Shown here piece by piece: positions 9,637 through 18,353 of a stretch of 64,000 nt of DNA. The stretch spans positions 310,001-374,000 of the forward strand of contig NZ_CP154859.1 of assembly GCF_039614725.1 (NCBI RefSeq), read 5' to 3'. Position 1 is the first letter of the stretch. Every line of letters starts with the position of its first letter. Below the pieces are notes generated by a model, which saw only the letters and a list, made by a program, of their open reading frames with translations, had not been told where the DNA came from and did no database searches. The position numbers and the translations under genes are program-made. This stretch comes from Thauera sp. JM12B12. Its GTDB lineage: Bacteria; Pseudomonadota; Gammaproteobacteria; Burkholderiales; Rhodocyclaceae.

Positions 9637-10557
9637 CTATCGGCAGCCCACTGCGGCGAGGGCCTGCAGCGGACCGACGCGGCGGATCGACTCGATCTGT
9701 TCGCGCTGGCGGGTGTACAGCGTGCCGCCAAAGCACACCGCGCTCATCGAGATGCCCTCGAAGCATTCCTGGCTGCGCGGCAGCACCAGCATCCAGCCCT
9801 CGTGCACCAGGAGGTTGAAGGGCGGCAGCAGGCCGTCGGCGCCCGGGCGCAGCGGCAGGGCATCGCAAGCCAGGCGGAAACCGGCGTGCAGGCTGTCGGC
9901 AGTGGTCGCTGCGGCCACGCCCCGGCCGCAGCGAACGCGCACGAACACGTGCTGCATGGCCAGCGCCGGGTGGCGGGCGATGCCGCCCTCGTCGAGCGCG
10001 GCCGGCAGCCCGGGGGCATAGAGACGCAGGCTCGCGTTGCCGTCGATGTCGGGCATCCATTGGACGTGCTTGTGGCGCTGGCTGGCGCCGGCCGCGGTGC
10101 CGCCGTTGTAGAGGCCGATGCCGCCGGCACGCTCGATCAGTTCGGCGAGCGCGGCGAAGTCGCTGCGCGCCAGTGGCAGCAGCTGCTCCTCGAAGCTGCG
10201 CCGCGCCAGCACGAGGTGGCGGTCGCAGAGCGGGAACTTGTTGAGGATGGCGACGTGCTCGGTACCGATCGGGCCGACGGTGAGCTCGGGGTCGGGCTTG
10301 AGAAAGGGGTTGAAGTTGGGGTCGCGCGGTCCGCCCGGGATGGCGACCGGCGCGGCGGCGGAGGCGCCGGCCGGCGTGGCAGTCGATGTGGTGGCCTTGG
10401 TGGCGTCCTTGACCGCGAGCGAGGACACCCAGCGCACGATGAAGTGCAGGCCGGCGTCCTCCATTCCGGTCTGCTCGGCGGCCACCGGCTGCAAGGCCCC
10501 CGATGCGAGCGCGGCTGCGCTGCGTGCGTCGATCGCCGCGATCCAGTCTTGCGTCAT
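9637..10557 (-). CDS. ATP adenylyltransferase (Ap4A phosphorylase)
   Basis: A 306-residue enzyme of the Apa2 family (HIT superfamily), which splits diadenosine tetraphosphate with phosphate into ATP and ADP. Visible family signatures are the N-FNPFLKPD segment, HVAILNKFPLCDRHLVLA, and the histidine-triad-like active site QRHKHVQWMP near the middle, with LYNGGTAAGASQ before it. The C-terminal domain (FNLLVHEGWMLVLPRS) matches the family. It stands alone on the minus strand, convergent with yigZ; its promoter region contains REP-like palindromes. Confidence 0.93.
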   Translation of the reverse strand: MTQDWIAAIDARSAAALASGALQPVAAEQTGMEDAGLHFIVRWVSSLAVKDATKATTSTATPAGASAAAPVAIPGGPRDPNFNPFLKPDPELTVGPIGTEHVAILNKFPLCDRHLVLARRSFEEQLLPLARSDFAALAELIERAGGIGLYNGGTAAGASQRHKHVQWMPDIDGNASLRLYAPGLPAALDEGGIARHPALAMQHVFVRVRCGRGVAAATTADSLHAGFRLACDALPLRPGADGLLPPFNLLVHEGWMLVLPRSQECFEGISMSAVCFGGTLYTRQREQIESIRRVGPLQALAAVGCR

Positions 10558-10691
10558 GTCTCCGTCCTCCGTTGAGTGCTCTGTTGCGTATGGGAACGGT
10601 GGAGTTTAGGCGGAATCGACGCGCTTGTAGCCCGGGAGGGGCGATGGCGTTCGGGTGGGGGCCGGCGAATGGTTCAGGCTCGATGGCTGCA

Positions 10692-10820
10692 TTCGCGGGC
10701 AAGCCCGCTCCCACAGACAGTTGCTCCCAGGAGGATCTCGGGCCCAGCGCCCGTGGGAGCGGCCTTGGCCGCGAAAGTGGCGCTTGATCTTGCGACATTC
10801 GCGGGCAAGCCCGCGCCCGC
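10692..10820. repeat. REP-like palindromic cluster, three elements
   Basis: The 340-bp gap 10558-10897 between the Ap4A phosphorylase start and the pxpA end holds no gene. It contains three 23-bp copies related to GTGGGAGCGGGCTTGCCCGC plus GAA: 10692-10714 (reverse), 10753-10775 (forward, one arm changed to GGCCTTGGCC) and 10798-10820 (reverse). The last two form an inverted pair around a spacer (AGTGGCGCTTGATCTTG) that recurs at 22304. The layout is that of a REPIN. Confidence 0.8.
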
Positions 10821-10897
10821 AGGCAGTTGTGCCCACAGGAAAGCCGCTCCGGCGGGAAGCTGACGCCGGGGCGAGGCGAGGGCGGGTTCGCTTGCGC

Positions 10898-11677
10898 TCA
10901 GCGCGCGCCGACGACCTCGGGCAGGGTGCCGACCGTCCATCCGCGCGCTTGCAGCGCGGCGCGCAGGCGGCGGGCGCTGTCGACCGCGCCCAGGGTGTCG
11001 CCATGCACGCAGATGCTGTCCATTGCCGTCGGCAGTACCTTGCCGCTCTGGCTGACCACGCCGCCCGCGTCGAGCATGCGCAGCACGTGGGTGACGAGCG
11101 CGTCGTGGTCGTGGATCACCGCGCCGGGCTGGCCGCGCGGGACCAGGGTGCCGCGGTCGGTGTAGGCGCGGTCGGCGAAGACCTCGCCGGCCACCTGCAG
11201 GCCGGCGCGCTCGCCGGCCTTGTGGAGCTCGGACAGCACCGGGGCGAGCAGGATGAGGCACGGGTCGATCGCCTTGACCGCACGCACCACCGCGTCGGCC
11301 AGGGCGGCGTCCTCGCAGGCCTGGTTGTTGAGCGCACCGTGCGGCTTGACGTGGGTGACGCGGCCGCCCTCGGCCGCGGCCATGCCGGCGAGGGCACCGA
11401 CCTGGTAGATGACCATGGCTTCGAGCTCGGCGGGCGCCATCTTCATCGGGCGGCGACCGAAGCCCTGCAGGTCGGGGTAGGCGGGGTGGGCGCCGAGGCT
11501 CACCCCGGCGGCGAGCGCGGTGCGCACCGTGTGGCGCATCACCACCGGGTCGCCGGCGTGGAAGCCGCAGGCGATGTTGGCCGAGCGCACCACCTGGAGC
11601 AGGGCCTCGTCCTCGCCCATGGTCCAGGCGCCGAAGGATTCGCCGAGGTCGGCGTTGAGGTTGATGGTCTTTTTCAT
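10898..11677 (-). CDS. pxpA: 5-oxoprolinase subunit A (LamB/YcsF family)
   Basis: A 259-residue LamB/YcsF family protein, the PxpA subunit of prokaryotic ATP-dependent 5-oxoprolinase, which opens 5-oxoproline (pyroglutamate) to glutamate. Signatures: LNADLGESFGAW at the N-terminus, NIACGFHAGDP, GAHPAYPDLQGFGRR, HVKPHGALNN, and DSICVHGD near the end. The ATG at 11677 gives the canonical MKKTINLNADLGE start. It lies downstream of pxpC in the same orientation, but a 109-bp gap filled by a REP pair separates them. Confidence 0.95.
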   Translation of the reverse strand: MKKTINLNADLGESFGAWTMGEDEALLQVVRSANIACGFHAGDPVVMRHTVRTALAAGVSLGAHPAYPDLQGFGRRPMKMAPAELEAMVIYQVGALAGMAAAEGGRVTHVKPHGALNNQACEDAALADAVVRAVKAIDPCLILLAPVLSELHKAGERAGLQVAGEVFADRAYTDRGTLVPRGQPGAVIHDHDALVTHVLRMLDAGGVVSQSGKVLPTAMDSICVHGDTLGAVDSARRLRAALQARGWTVGTLPEVVGAR

Positions 11678-11708
11678 TCGAAAGGGCCTCGAGTCGGGAG
11701 CGGGTCTT

Positions 11709-11776
11709 GTGGGAGCGGGCTTGCCCGCGAAAGTCGCCTGCTGCAAGGCTGTATTCGCGGGCAAGCCCGCTCCCAC
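11709..11776. repeat. REP-like inverted pair inside the pxp operon
   Basis: Two perfect 23-bp copies in opposite orientation (11709-11731 and 11754-11776) flank a 22-bp spacer between pxpC and pxpA. In the pxpBCA transcript this would fold into a long hairpin and could lower pxpA expression or protect the upstream mRNA. Confidence 0.85.
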
Positions 11777-11786
11777 GGGTTCCTCT

Positions 11787-12842
11787 TCAATACAGCGGGC
11801 GGTTCTCGGCACCGAGCGCGTGCACCACGCCGTCGACCAGATTGCTGGTGTATAGCGCCACCAGATCGATGCCCTCAGCCGGCAGGGGACGGATCGCGGC
11901 GATGAGCGCGCGCGTCTCGGCCTCTTCGGCGCGGGCGATGCGCGCGCCTTCGTCGGCGCTCACCCAGGCAAAGTGCAGCGTGCTGCCCGGGCGCAGTGCG
12001 GCGAGCCGCCCGAGGTCGGCGGTGATCACGGTGGCGATCTTGGGATAGCCGCCGGCGGTCTGGGCGTCGGCGAGCAGCACGATCGGCTGACCGGCGCCGG
12101 GGACCTGGACCGAGCCGGGCACGGTGGCGTCCGACACGATGTCGGCGGCGCCGGCGTGATCCAGCTTGGCGCCTTCGAGGCGCACGCCCATGCGATCGGC
12201 CTCGGCGGTGACGCGGAAGTCGCCGCCCACCAGGGCCGCGAGCGCGGCGGCGCTGAAGTGGTCGGCCTGCGGGCCGGGCACGAGGCGGATCGGGCGCGCG
12301 TCGGCGGCCGGCGGCTGGGCCAGCACGCGGTCGCTGCCCGCGGCGTCGGCCTCGGCCAGCGAGAGGCGCATGCCCGCTGCCAGCGCGCGGCCGCTGCCGT
12401 CGGCGCCGCCGAGGCCGGCGCGCACATAGGTCGCGGCGCTGCCCATCACCGGCGCCACCTCCAGCCTGGAGACGGCGACCATGGCGATGCGGCCGCTGCC
12501 CATCTTGCGGATGCGCAGCGCCTCGCCCGCGGCGAGCGTCAGCGAGCGCCAGGGCGCGAGCTGGCGGCGGCCGTCGGGGCCATCCACCTCCACCGCCGCG
12601 TCGCCGGCAACGGCGAGCTTCACCGCGCCGCCGTGCGCCACCAGGTGCAGGCCGCCGTCGAAGCACTCGATCACCGGCGCGTCCTCGGGCTGGCCGGCGA
12701 GCGCGTTGGCGATGCGCATCAGGCGGCGGTCGAGCACGCCGGCCCAGGGCACGCCGATGCGGCGGAAGCCGCGGCGGCCCGCGTCCTGGATCGAGGCGAA
12801 GGCGCCGGGGCTGACGATCTCGAGTTCGGTCTGCGTGCTCAT
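11787..12842 (-). CDS. pxpC: 5-oxoprolinase subunit C (biotin-dependent carboxyltransferase-like)
   Basis: A 351-residue protein of the KipA/PxpC family (allophanate hydrolase subunit 2-like). The N-terminus (IVSPGAFASIQDAGRRGFRRIGV) is the family signature; later motifs include GAKLDHAGAADIVSD and GSVQVPGAGQPIVLLADAQT near the C-terminus. With PxpA and PxpB it forms 5-oxoprolinase. The start ATG at 12842 overlaps the pxpB stop as ATGA, showing coupling. Confidence 0.94.
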   Translation of the reverse strand: MSTQTELEIVSPGAFASIQDAGRRGFRRIGVPWAGVLDRRLMRIANALAGQPEDAPVIECFDGGLHLVAHGGAVKLAVAGDAAVEVDGPDGRRQLAPWRSLTLAAGEALRIRKMGSGRIAMVAVSRLEVAPVMGSAATYVRAGLGGADGSGRALAAGMRLSLAEADAAGSDRVLAQPPAADARPIRLVPGPQADHFSAAALAALVGGDFRVTAEADRMGVRLEGAKLDHAGAADIVSDATVPGSVQVPGAGQPIVLLADAQTAGGYPKIATVITADLGRLAALRPGSTLHFAWVSADEGARIARAEEAETRALIAAIRPLPAEGIDLVALYTSNLVDGVVHALGAENRPLY

Positions 12843-13600
12843 GCTGCGTTCTCCGCGGAGGTCGGGGCGCTGTCCAGCCACTGCATCGGGTCGAAGTCGG
12901 CGCTGCGCGCGGCGGCCTCGATGGCGCGGCATTCCGCGCTGCTCACCGGCACGAAGCGCACGCGGTCGCCGGCAGCGAGCAGCGAGGGCGCGGGACGGCG
13001 CGCGTCGAACAGCGGCACCGGGCAGCGCCCGAGCAGGTGCCAGCCGCCGGGGCTTTCCCAGGGGTAGATGGCGGTGAGCCCGGTGGCGATCGCCACGCTG
13101 CCGGCGGGCACGCGCACGCGCGGCTGGGTGCGGCGCGGCAGGCGCAGGCGCTCGGGGAGGTCGCCCATGAACGGGAAGCCGGGCAGGAAGCCGAGCATGT
13201 AGACCAGGTATTCGGTGCCGCTGTGCAGGGCGACGACTTCGGCCTCGTCGACGCCGAGCGTGGTCGCCACCTCGGCGAGGTCGGGCGCGGCCTCGCCCTC
13301 GTAGCACACCGGCAGGCGCCAGTGGCGGCCGTCGACCGGCGTGCCGTGCTCGGCGGCGGCGATCAGCGGCTCGAGCACGGCGAGCAGGGCGTCGCGCGCG
13401 GTGGCGAGCGGGTCGAAGAACACCGTCAGCGAGCGGAAGGTGGGCATGGTCTCGATCACGCCCGGCAGCGCGCCCGCGTGCTGCAGGCGCAGGAGGGCGG
13501 CGTCGAGCGCGTTGACCGCAGCCAGCAGGGCGGGGTCGATGACGCTGCCGAACTCGATGGTGAGCGCGGCGTCGCCGGCGTCGAGGATGCGATAGCTCAC
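12839..13600 (-). CDS. pxpB: 5-oxoprolinase subunit B (KipI/PxpB)
   Basis: A 253-residue protein of the KipI/PxpB family (allophanate hydrolase subunit 1-like). I chose the GTG at 13600, which gives VSYRILDAGDAALTIEFG, the typical family N-terminus, and has a GGAG ribosome-binding site just upstream; the open frame extends further but has no better start. Motifs include YMLGFLPGFPFMGDLPERL and the proline/glycine-rich YPWESPGGWHLLGR segment. It is first in pxpB-pxpC-pxpA and begins 23 bp after the MarR-type regulator gene, so all four may be one transcript. Confidence 0.92.
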   Translation of the reverse strand: MSYRILDAGDAALTIEFGSVIDPALLAAVNALDAALLRLQHAGALPGVIETMPTFRSLTVFFDPLATARDALLAVLEPLIAAAEHGTPVDGRHWRLPVCYEGEAAPDLAEVATTLGVDEAEVVALHSGTEYLVYMLGFLPGFPFMGDLPERLRLPRRTQPRVRVPAGSVAIATGLTAIYPWESPGGWHLLGRCPVPLFDARRPAPSLLAAGDRVRFVPVSSAECRAIEAAARSADFDPMQWLDSAPTSAENAA

Positions 13601-13623
13601 GGGGTGGGCTCCGTTGTCGAGGA

Positions 13624-14133
13624 CTACGAGGTGGAAGCCGCGCGCGCGGCCTGGTCGTACCGGCCCGAGAGCGTGCGCAGCAGCTGGGCGAGCTCGCCGA
13701 TGCGGGCGTTGTCCTCGGCGCTGCCGGTGAAGCCGGGCATCAGGCAGGACTCGCGCACGTCGCGGTAGGCGAGGCAGATCTCGCGGCCCTTTTCGGTGAC
13801 CGAGAAGAAGGCCTCCTTGCCGCGCTTGGCGCTCTGCACCAGGCCGAGGCCGGCGAGCTTGCGCAGCGAATACGAGACCACGTGGGTGTCCTCGACATTG
13901 AGCACGAAGCAGATGTCGGCCAGCCGCTTCTCGATGTCGCGATGGGCGACGTGATGCAGCACCAGCACGTCGATCGGCGTCATGTCCTTGACGCCTGCGG
14001 CGGTCATGCAACGCATCATCCAGCGTGCGAAGGCATGCCACGCGATGATCATTCCGAACTCGAACTCGGACAGCTCCGGCGACTTCGGGGATACGAGGTG
14101 CTGGGAAGAAACGATGCGGTTCGATTCGCTCAT
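13624..14133 (-). CDS. MarR-like winged-helix regulator
   Basis: A 169-residue protein with a winged-helix DNA-binding domain at about residues 55-125 (DVLVLHHVAHRDIEKRLADI, then VVSYSLRKLAGLGLVQSAKRG as recognition helix and wing). It belongs to the MarR-like group that often sits beside metabolic operons. It lies upstream of pxpBCA and divergent from the TRAP transporter genes; the shared 205-bp intergenic region holds a 16-bp palindrome. Likely regulator of both units; the ligand is unknown but 5-oxoproline or a related carboxylate is plausible. Confidence 0.85.
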   Translation of the reverse strand: MSESNRIVSSQHLVSPKSPELSEFEFGMIIAWHAFARWMMRCMTAAGVKDMTPIDVLVLHHVAHRDIEKRLADICFVLNVEDTHVVSYSLRKLAGLGLVQSAKRGKEAFFSVTEKGREICLAYRDVRESCLMPGFTGSAEDNARIGELAQLLRTLSGRYDQAARAASTS

Positions 14134-14203
14134 GCTTGTCTCCAGGGGGGCGCTGCGCGGCGGTGGATAGAGGGTCGAAGCGTTTTGATGAGGTTTTGAT
14201 GAA

Positions 14204-14250
14204 AAAACGTCTACGTTTTGTTGACAAGATAATCATAAAATCTCTATCGT
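14204..14250 (+). promoter_or_regulatory. Palindromic operator and promoter of the TRAP operon
   Basis: In the only AT-rich stretch here, a perfect inverted repeat AAAACGT-CT-ACGTTTT (14204-14219) abuts a TTGACA -35 hexamer (14221-14226); TATCGT at 14245-14250, 18 bp on, is a possible -10. The palindrome is placed where a bound repressor would block the promoter, and the divergent MarR-like gene is the obvious candidate. Promoter assignment is by pattern only. Confidence 0.55.
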
Positions 14251-14338
14251 GCAATAACGGTGACTTATCGGAAGCAGGTCGCCGCCCGTCGAATCGCGTT
14301 TCGGGGCTCTCGCCCTCCTTCACTCAGGAGCACATGCC

Positions 14339-15328
14339 ATGACCTTCACGCATCCCGTCCTCAAGGCGCTCACCGGTTCCCTGCTCGGTCTGGGCCTGGC
14401 CGCGGCCGCCCAGGCCCAGACCGCCTGGGACATGCCCACGCCTTATCCGGCCACCAACTTCCACACCGAGAACATCCAGCAGTTCGCCAAGGAGGTCGAT
14501 GAGACCACCGGCGGCAAGCTCAAGATCACCGTCCATCCCAACGGCTCGCTGTTCAAGGCCAACGAGATCAAGCGCGCGGTGCAGGGCGGACAGGCGCAGA
14601 TCGGCGAGCTGATCATCTCCGGGCTGGCCAACGAGGACGCGCTCTACGCGCTCGACACCGTGCCCTTCCTCGCCACCAGCTACGCCGATTCGAAGAAGTT
14701 GTGGCAGGCCTCGAAGCAGGCGGTCGAAGCGCGCCTGGCGAAGAACGGCCTGAAGGTCCTGTACTCGGTGGCCTGGCCGCCCCAGGGGCTCTACGCAAAG
14801 ACCGAGCTCAACACCATCGGCGACCTCAAGGGCATGAAGATCCGCTCCTACAGCCCGACCGTGGCGCGCATGATCCAACTCATGGGCGGACAGCCGGTGA
14901 CCGTGCAGGCCGCGGACCTCACCCAGGCGCTGTCGACCGGCGTGGTGTCGGCCAACCTGACCTCCTCGGCCACCGGCTACGACACCAAGAGCTGGGAGCA
15001 GCTCAGCCACTACTACGACCTCCAGGCCTGGTTGCCGAAGAACATCGTGTTCGTTTCGCAGAAGGCCTTCGACGCGCTCGACCAGCCTGCGCGTGACGCA
15101 CTTCTCAAGGCCGCAGCGGCCGCCGAGGAACGCGGCTGGAAGGTGTCGGAAGAGAAGACCGCCTGGTACATCGACCAGCTCAAGACCAACGGCATGAAGG
15201 TGCAGCCGGCCCCGGCGGCGCTGCAGGCCGAGCTGCTCAAGGTCGGCGAGCAGATGACCGCGGAGTGGGTGGAGAAGGCAGGCCCCGACGGCCAGGCCAT
15301 CCTCGACGCCTATCGCAAGCTCAAGTGA
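14339..15328 (+). CDS. dctP: TRAP transporter solute-binding protein (DctP)
   Basis: A 329-residue periplasmic binding protein of the DctP family. A signal peptide (about residues 1-26, ending AAAAQAQ) is followed by family motifs (NFHTENIQQFAKEVDETTGG, HPNGSLFKANEIKRAVQGG, and LKGMKIRSYSPTVARMIQLM containing the conserved arginine that binds the substrate carboxylate). First gene of a DctP-DctQ-DctM operon divergent from the regulator/pxp genes; that arrangement suggests 5-oxoproline or a similar acid as substrate, which is inference. Confidence 0.93.
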   Translation: MTFTHPVLKALTGSLLGLGLAAAAQAQTAWDMPTPYPATNFHTENIQQFAKEVDETTGGKLKITVHPNGSLFKANEIKRAVQGGQAQIGELIISGLANEDALYALDTVPFLATSYADSKKLWQASKQAVEARLAKNGLKVLYSVAWPPQGLYAKTELNTIGDLKGMKIRSYSPTVARMIQLMGGQPVTVQAADLTQALSTGVVSANLTSSATGYDTKSWEQLSHYYDLQAWLPKNIVFVSQKAFDALDQPARDALLKAAAAAEERGWKVSEEKTAWYIDQLKTNGMKVQPAPAALQAELLKVGEQMTAEWVEKAGPDGQAILDAYRKLK

Positions 15329-15387
15329 GCCGACGCTGACGCACGAGGCCTCGCGCGAGCGGGGCCGTCCCTTTCAGGAGACCGCCC

Positions 15388-15906
15388 ATGAGAGCGTTCC
15401 TCGATTCCCTGTATCGCCTGTCCGGCGGGCTGGCCGCGGTCGGCATGGTCGCCACGCTGGTGCTGGTCACCTCCGGCGTCGTGACCCGGCCACTCGGTAT
15501 CTACCTGCCGGGCACCGACGACTATGCCGGCTACGCGATGGCGGCCTGCGGCTTCTTCGCGCTCGCCTACACCTTCAAGCACGGCGAGCACATCCGCGTG
15601 AGCTTGCTGCTCGAGCGCGCCGGCCCGCGCCTGCGCGCCGGGCTGGAGCTGTTTTCGCTCGTTTCCGGCACGGCGGTGGCCGCGACGCTGGCGTTCTACT
15701 CGGTGCGCCTGGTGCTGCAGTCGCACGAATTCGAGGAAATCTCGCAGGGCGTGGACGCCACCCCGCTGTGGATCCCGCAGCTGACGATGGCGATCGGTTC
15801 GGTGGTGCTGCTGATCGCGCTCGTCGACGACCTGGTGGCGACCCTGCGCGGTCGTACGCCGGCGCGACTGGCTACCCACAGCGGCGAAGCCGCGCGCATG
15901 GAGTGA
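15388..15906 (+). CDS. dctQ: TRAP transporter small permease (DctQ)
   Basis: A 172-residue four-helix membrane protein of the DctQ family: helices at about 10-32, 47-67, 88-110 and 128-150, with the family motif GTDDYAGYAMAACGFFALAY followed by a conserved HIRV-type segment (HGEHIRVSLL). It supports the large permease DctM in sodium-driven uptake. It lies 59 bp after dctP and 10 bp before dctM. Confidence 0.93.
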   Translation: MRAFLDSLYRLSGGLAAVGMVATLVLVTSGVVTRPLGIYLPGTDDYAGYAMAACGFFALAYTFKHGEHIRVSLLLERAGPRLRAGLELFSLVSGTAVAATLAFYSVRLVLQSHEFEEISQGVDATPLWIPQLTMAIGSVVLLIALVDDLVATLRGRTPARLATHSGEAARME

Positions 15907-15916
15907 GGGACGGATC

Positions 15917-17215
15917 ATGGAAGTGATGACTGCGGCCGTCCTCATCGGCCTCATGCTGGCGCTGCTCGCCGGCGGCCTGTGGATCGGCCTCGCGCTGATG
16001 GCGATCGGCATCCTCGGCATGCTCGGCTTCACCCCGCGCGCGCCGGGCGACGGCATGGCGGTGGCGATCTGGAGCCACGGCTCGAGCTGGACGCTGACCG
16101 CGCTGCCGCTGTTCCTGTGGATGGGCGAGATCCTGTTTCGCACCAAGCTCTCGGAAGACATGTTCAAGGGCCTGTCGCCCTGGCTCGAGCGCCTGCCGGG
16201 ACGCCTGCTCCACACCAACATCATCGGCTGCACGCTGTTCGCCGCGGTGTCGGGCTCGTCGGCGGCGACCTGCGCCACCATCGGCAAGATCGCGCTGCCC
16301 GAGCTCGAGCGCCGCGGCTACCCCGAGTCGATGGCGCTCGGCACCCTGGCTGGCGCCGGCACGCTGGGCCTGCTGATCCCGCCCTCGATCATCATGATCG
16401 TGTACGGCGTCGCGGCCGACGTGTCGATCTCCAAGCTCTTCATCGGCGGCGTGCTGCCCGGCATCCTGCTGGCGACGCTGTTCATGGGCTGGGTGGTGGT
16501 GTGGTCGCTGGTGAACGCCGACAAGATCCCAGCCGCCGACCTCAAGACCAGCTTGCGCGAGAAGTTCGCCGCCTCGAAGAATCTGATCCCGGTGGTGCTG
16601 CTCATCGCCGGCGTGCTCGGCTCGATCTACAGCGGCATCGCCACCGCGACCGAGGCGGCCGCGATCGGCGTGATCGGCAGCCTGATCATCGCCGCCAGCC
16701 AGCGCACGCTCAGCCGCAAGAGCTTCTTCGGCGCGCTGATGGGCGCCACGCGGCTGTACTGCATGATCGCGCTGATCCTCGCCGGTTCGGCCTTCCTGAC
16801 CCTGGCGATGGGCTACATCGGCCTGCCGCGCCATCTCGCCGAATGGATCGGCGCGCTCGGCCTGAGCCCGGCGATGCTGCTGGTGGCGCTGGCGATCTTC
16901 TACATCCTGCTCGGCTGCTTCCTCGACGGCATCTCGATCGTGGTGCTGACGATGGCGGTGCTGATGCCGACCATCCAGGCCGCCGGCATCGATCCGCTGT
17001 GGTTCGGCATCTTCGTGGTGGTGGTGGTGGAGATGGCCCAGGTCACGCCGCCGGTGGGCTTCAACCTCTTCGTGCTGCAGGGCCTCACCGGGCGCGACAT
17101 GACGGTGATCGCGCGCTACGCGCTGCCCTACTTCCTGCTGATGGTGCTGGCGGTGGTGCTGCTGTACACCTTCCCCGGGCTGGTGACCTGGCTGCCGGGG
17201 CATATGGTGGGCTGA
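15917..17215 (+). CDS. dctM: TRAP transporter large permease (DctM)
   Basis: A 432-residue polytopic membrane protein of the DctM family, which performs Na+-coupled solute translocation. Signatures: LPLFLWMGEILFRTKLSEDM, GCTLFAAVSGSSAATCATIG, GTLAGAGTLGLLIPPSIIMI, and the late EMAQVTPPVGFNLFVLQG segment. Family-typical length. It is the last gene of the operon and converges on a LysR gene with 36 bp between the ends. Confidence 0.95.
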   Translation: MEVMTAAVLIGLMLALLAGGLWIGLALMAIGILGMLGFTPRAPGDGMAVAIWSHGSSWTLTALPLFLWMGEILFRTKLSEDMFKGLSPWLERLPGRLLHTNIIGCTLFAAVSGSSAATCATIGKIALPELERRGYPESMALGTLAGAGTLGLLIPPSIIMIVYGVAADVSISKLFIGGVLPGILLATLFMGWVVVWSLVNADKIPAADLKTSLREKFAASKNLIPVVLLIAGVLGSIYSGIATATEAAAIGVIGSLIIAASQRTLSRKSFFGALMGATRLYCMIALILAGSAFLTLAMGYIGLPRHLAEWIGALGLSPAMLLVALAIFYILLGCFLDGISIVVLTMAVLMPTIQAAGIDPLWFGIFVVVVVEMAQVTPPVGFNLFVLQGLTGRDMTVIARYALPYFLLMVLAVVLLYTFPGLVTWLPGHMVG

Positions 17216-17251
17216 CGGCCGCCCGCGCGCGCGCACCCGGCGCCGGCTGCG

Positions 17252-18211
17252 TCAGGGGGCGGCGCCGAACGCCTGCTGCGCTGCGGCCCCTGCGTCGTGC
17301 GCACCGTGCGCCTCGCCCACGATCCAGTCATGCACGGTGGCCACGCGCGGGTCGGCGAGCGCGCCGGCCGAGTAGATGAGGCAGTAGCGCTTGCCGGTCT
17401 GCACCGACTGCGCGAAGGGCGCCACCAGGCGGCCGCTGTCGAGCTCGTCGGTAATGAGCGTGCGGCGCGCGATCGCCACCCCCATGGCGGCGATCGCGCA
17501 CTGCATGGTGATGTGGTTGCGGTTGAACATGTAGCCGCGCCGCACACCGACCTGAGGCGCGCCGATGGCCTTGAGGTAGCGCTCCCATTCGGCGTAGGGC
17601 GGGCTGCCGCGCCAGGCGGTCATGTCGTGCAGAAGCGGGTAGTGGACGAGATCGTCGGGCGTGCGCAGGGGCGGACGGCCTTCGAACAGGCGCGGCGAGC
17701 ACACCGGGAAGATCTCCTCCTCCAGCAGCACCGTGCTCTGAAAGCCCGGGTAGGTGCCGTCGTTGAGGTCGATGGCGAGGTCGAACTCGCCGTCGCGCAG
17801 CGAATAGGTGCTGTCCTCGGCCTCGACCTGCAGCTCGATCTGCGGAAAGCGCGCCATCAGCCGCGGCAGGCGCGGCACCAGCCAGGTGGCGAGGAAGGAG
17901 GGCAGGGTGCGCACCCGCACCACGCCGCTCAGCGCGCCGCCGCGCAGGCGGCCGATGGCGAGTTCCACCGCGGCGTAGGCCGGATCGACCGCGGCGAGCA
18001 GGCGGTTGCCGGCGTCGGTGAGTTCGAGCCGGCGCGGCAGGCGGCGAAACAGGCGCTGGCCGAGCCAGTCCTCGAGCAGCTTGATCTGCTGGCTCACCGC
18101 GCCGGTGGTGATGTGCAGTTCCTCGCCGGCGCGGGTGAAGGACAGGTGGCGGGCGGCGGCGAGGAAGACGCGCAGCCGGGTGTGGACCTGCGAGGGCGCA
18201 GAGGGCGTCAT
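17252..18211 (-). CDS. LysR-family regulator (GcvA-like) of serine catabolism
   Basis: A 319-residue LysR-type protein: N-terminal helix-turn-helix (LSFTRAGEELHITTGAVSQQ) and a C-terminal effector domain with GcvA-like text (RTLPSFLATWLVPRL; DLAIDLNDG). It is divergent from sdaA with 142 bp between the starts, the standard arrangement for a LysR protein controlling its neighbour, so it probably regulates the sdaA-sstT-ltaE genes, perhaps in response to serine or threonine. Confidence 0.9.
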   Translation of the reverse strand: MTPSAPSQVHTRLRVFLAAARHLSFTRAGEELHITTGAVSQQIKLLEDWLGQRLFRRLPRRLELTDAGNRLLAAVDPAYAAVELAIGRLRGGALSGVVRVRTLPSFLATWLVPRLPRLMARFPQIELQVEAEDSTYSLRDGEFDLAIDLNDGTYPGFQSTVLLEEEIFPVCSPRLFEGRPPLRTPDDLVHYPLLHDMTAWRGSPPYAEWERYLKAIGAPQVGVRRGYMFNRNHITMQCAIAAMGVAIARRTLITDELDSGRLVAPFAQSVQTGKRYCLIYSAGALADPRVATVHDWIVGEAHGAHDAGAAAQQAFGAAP

Positions 18212-18353
18212 GGTTTAGATTTCCTGAACCGAGCGTGAAAAACAATCGATTGAGCCGCCCTGGTTGCGGCCGGACAATACGCTCATGCAGCGATAAGTAT
18301 TTTTCGCAATTAGTCTGATTAAAGCACGCAGCGCATTCCCACAGGAGCCGTCC

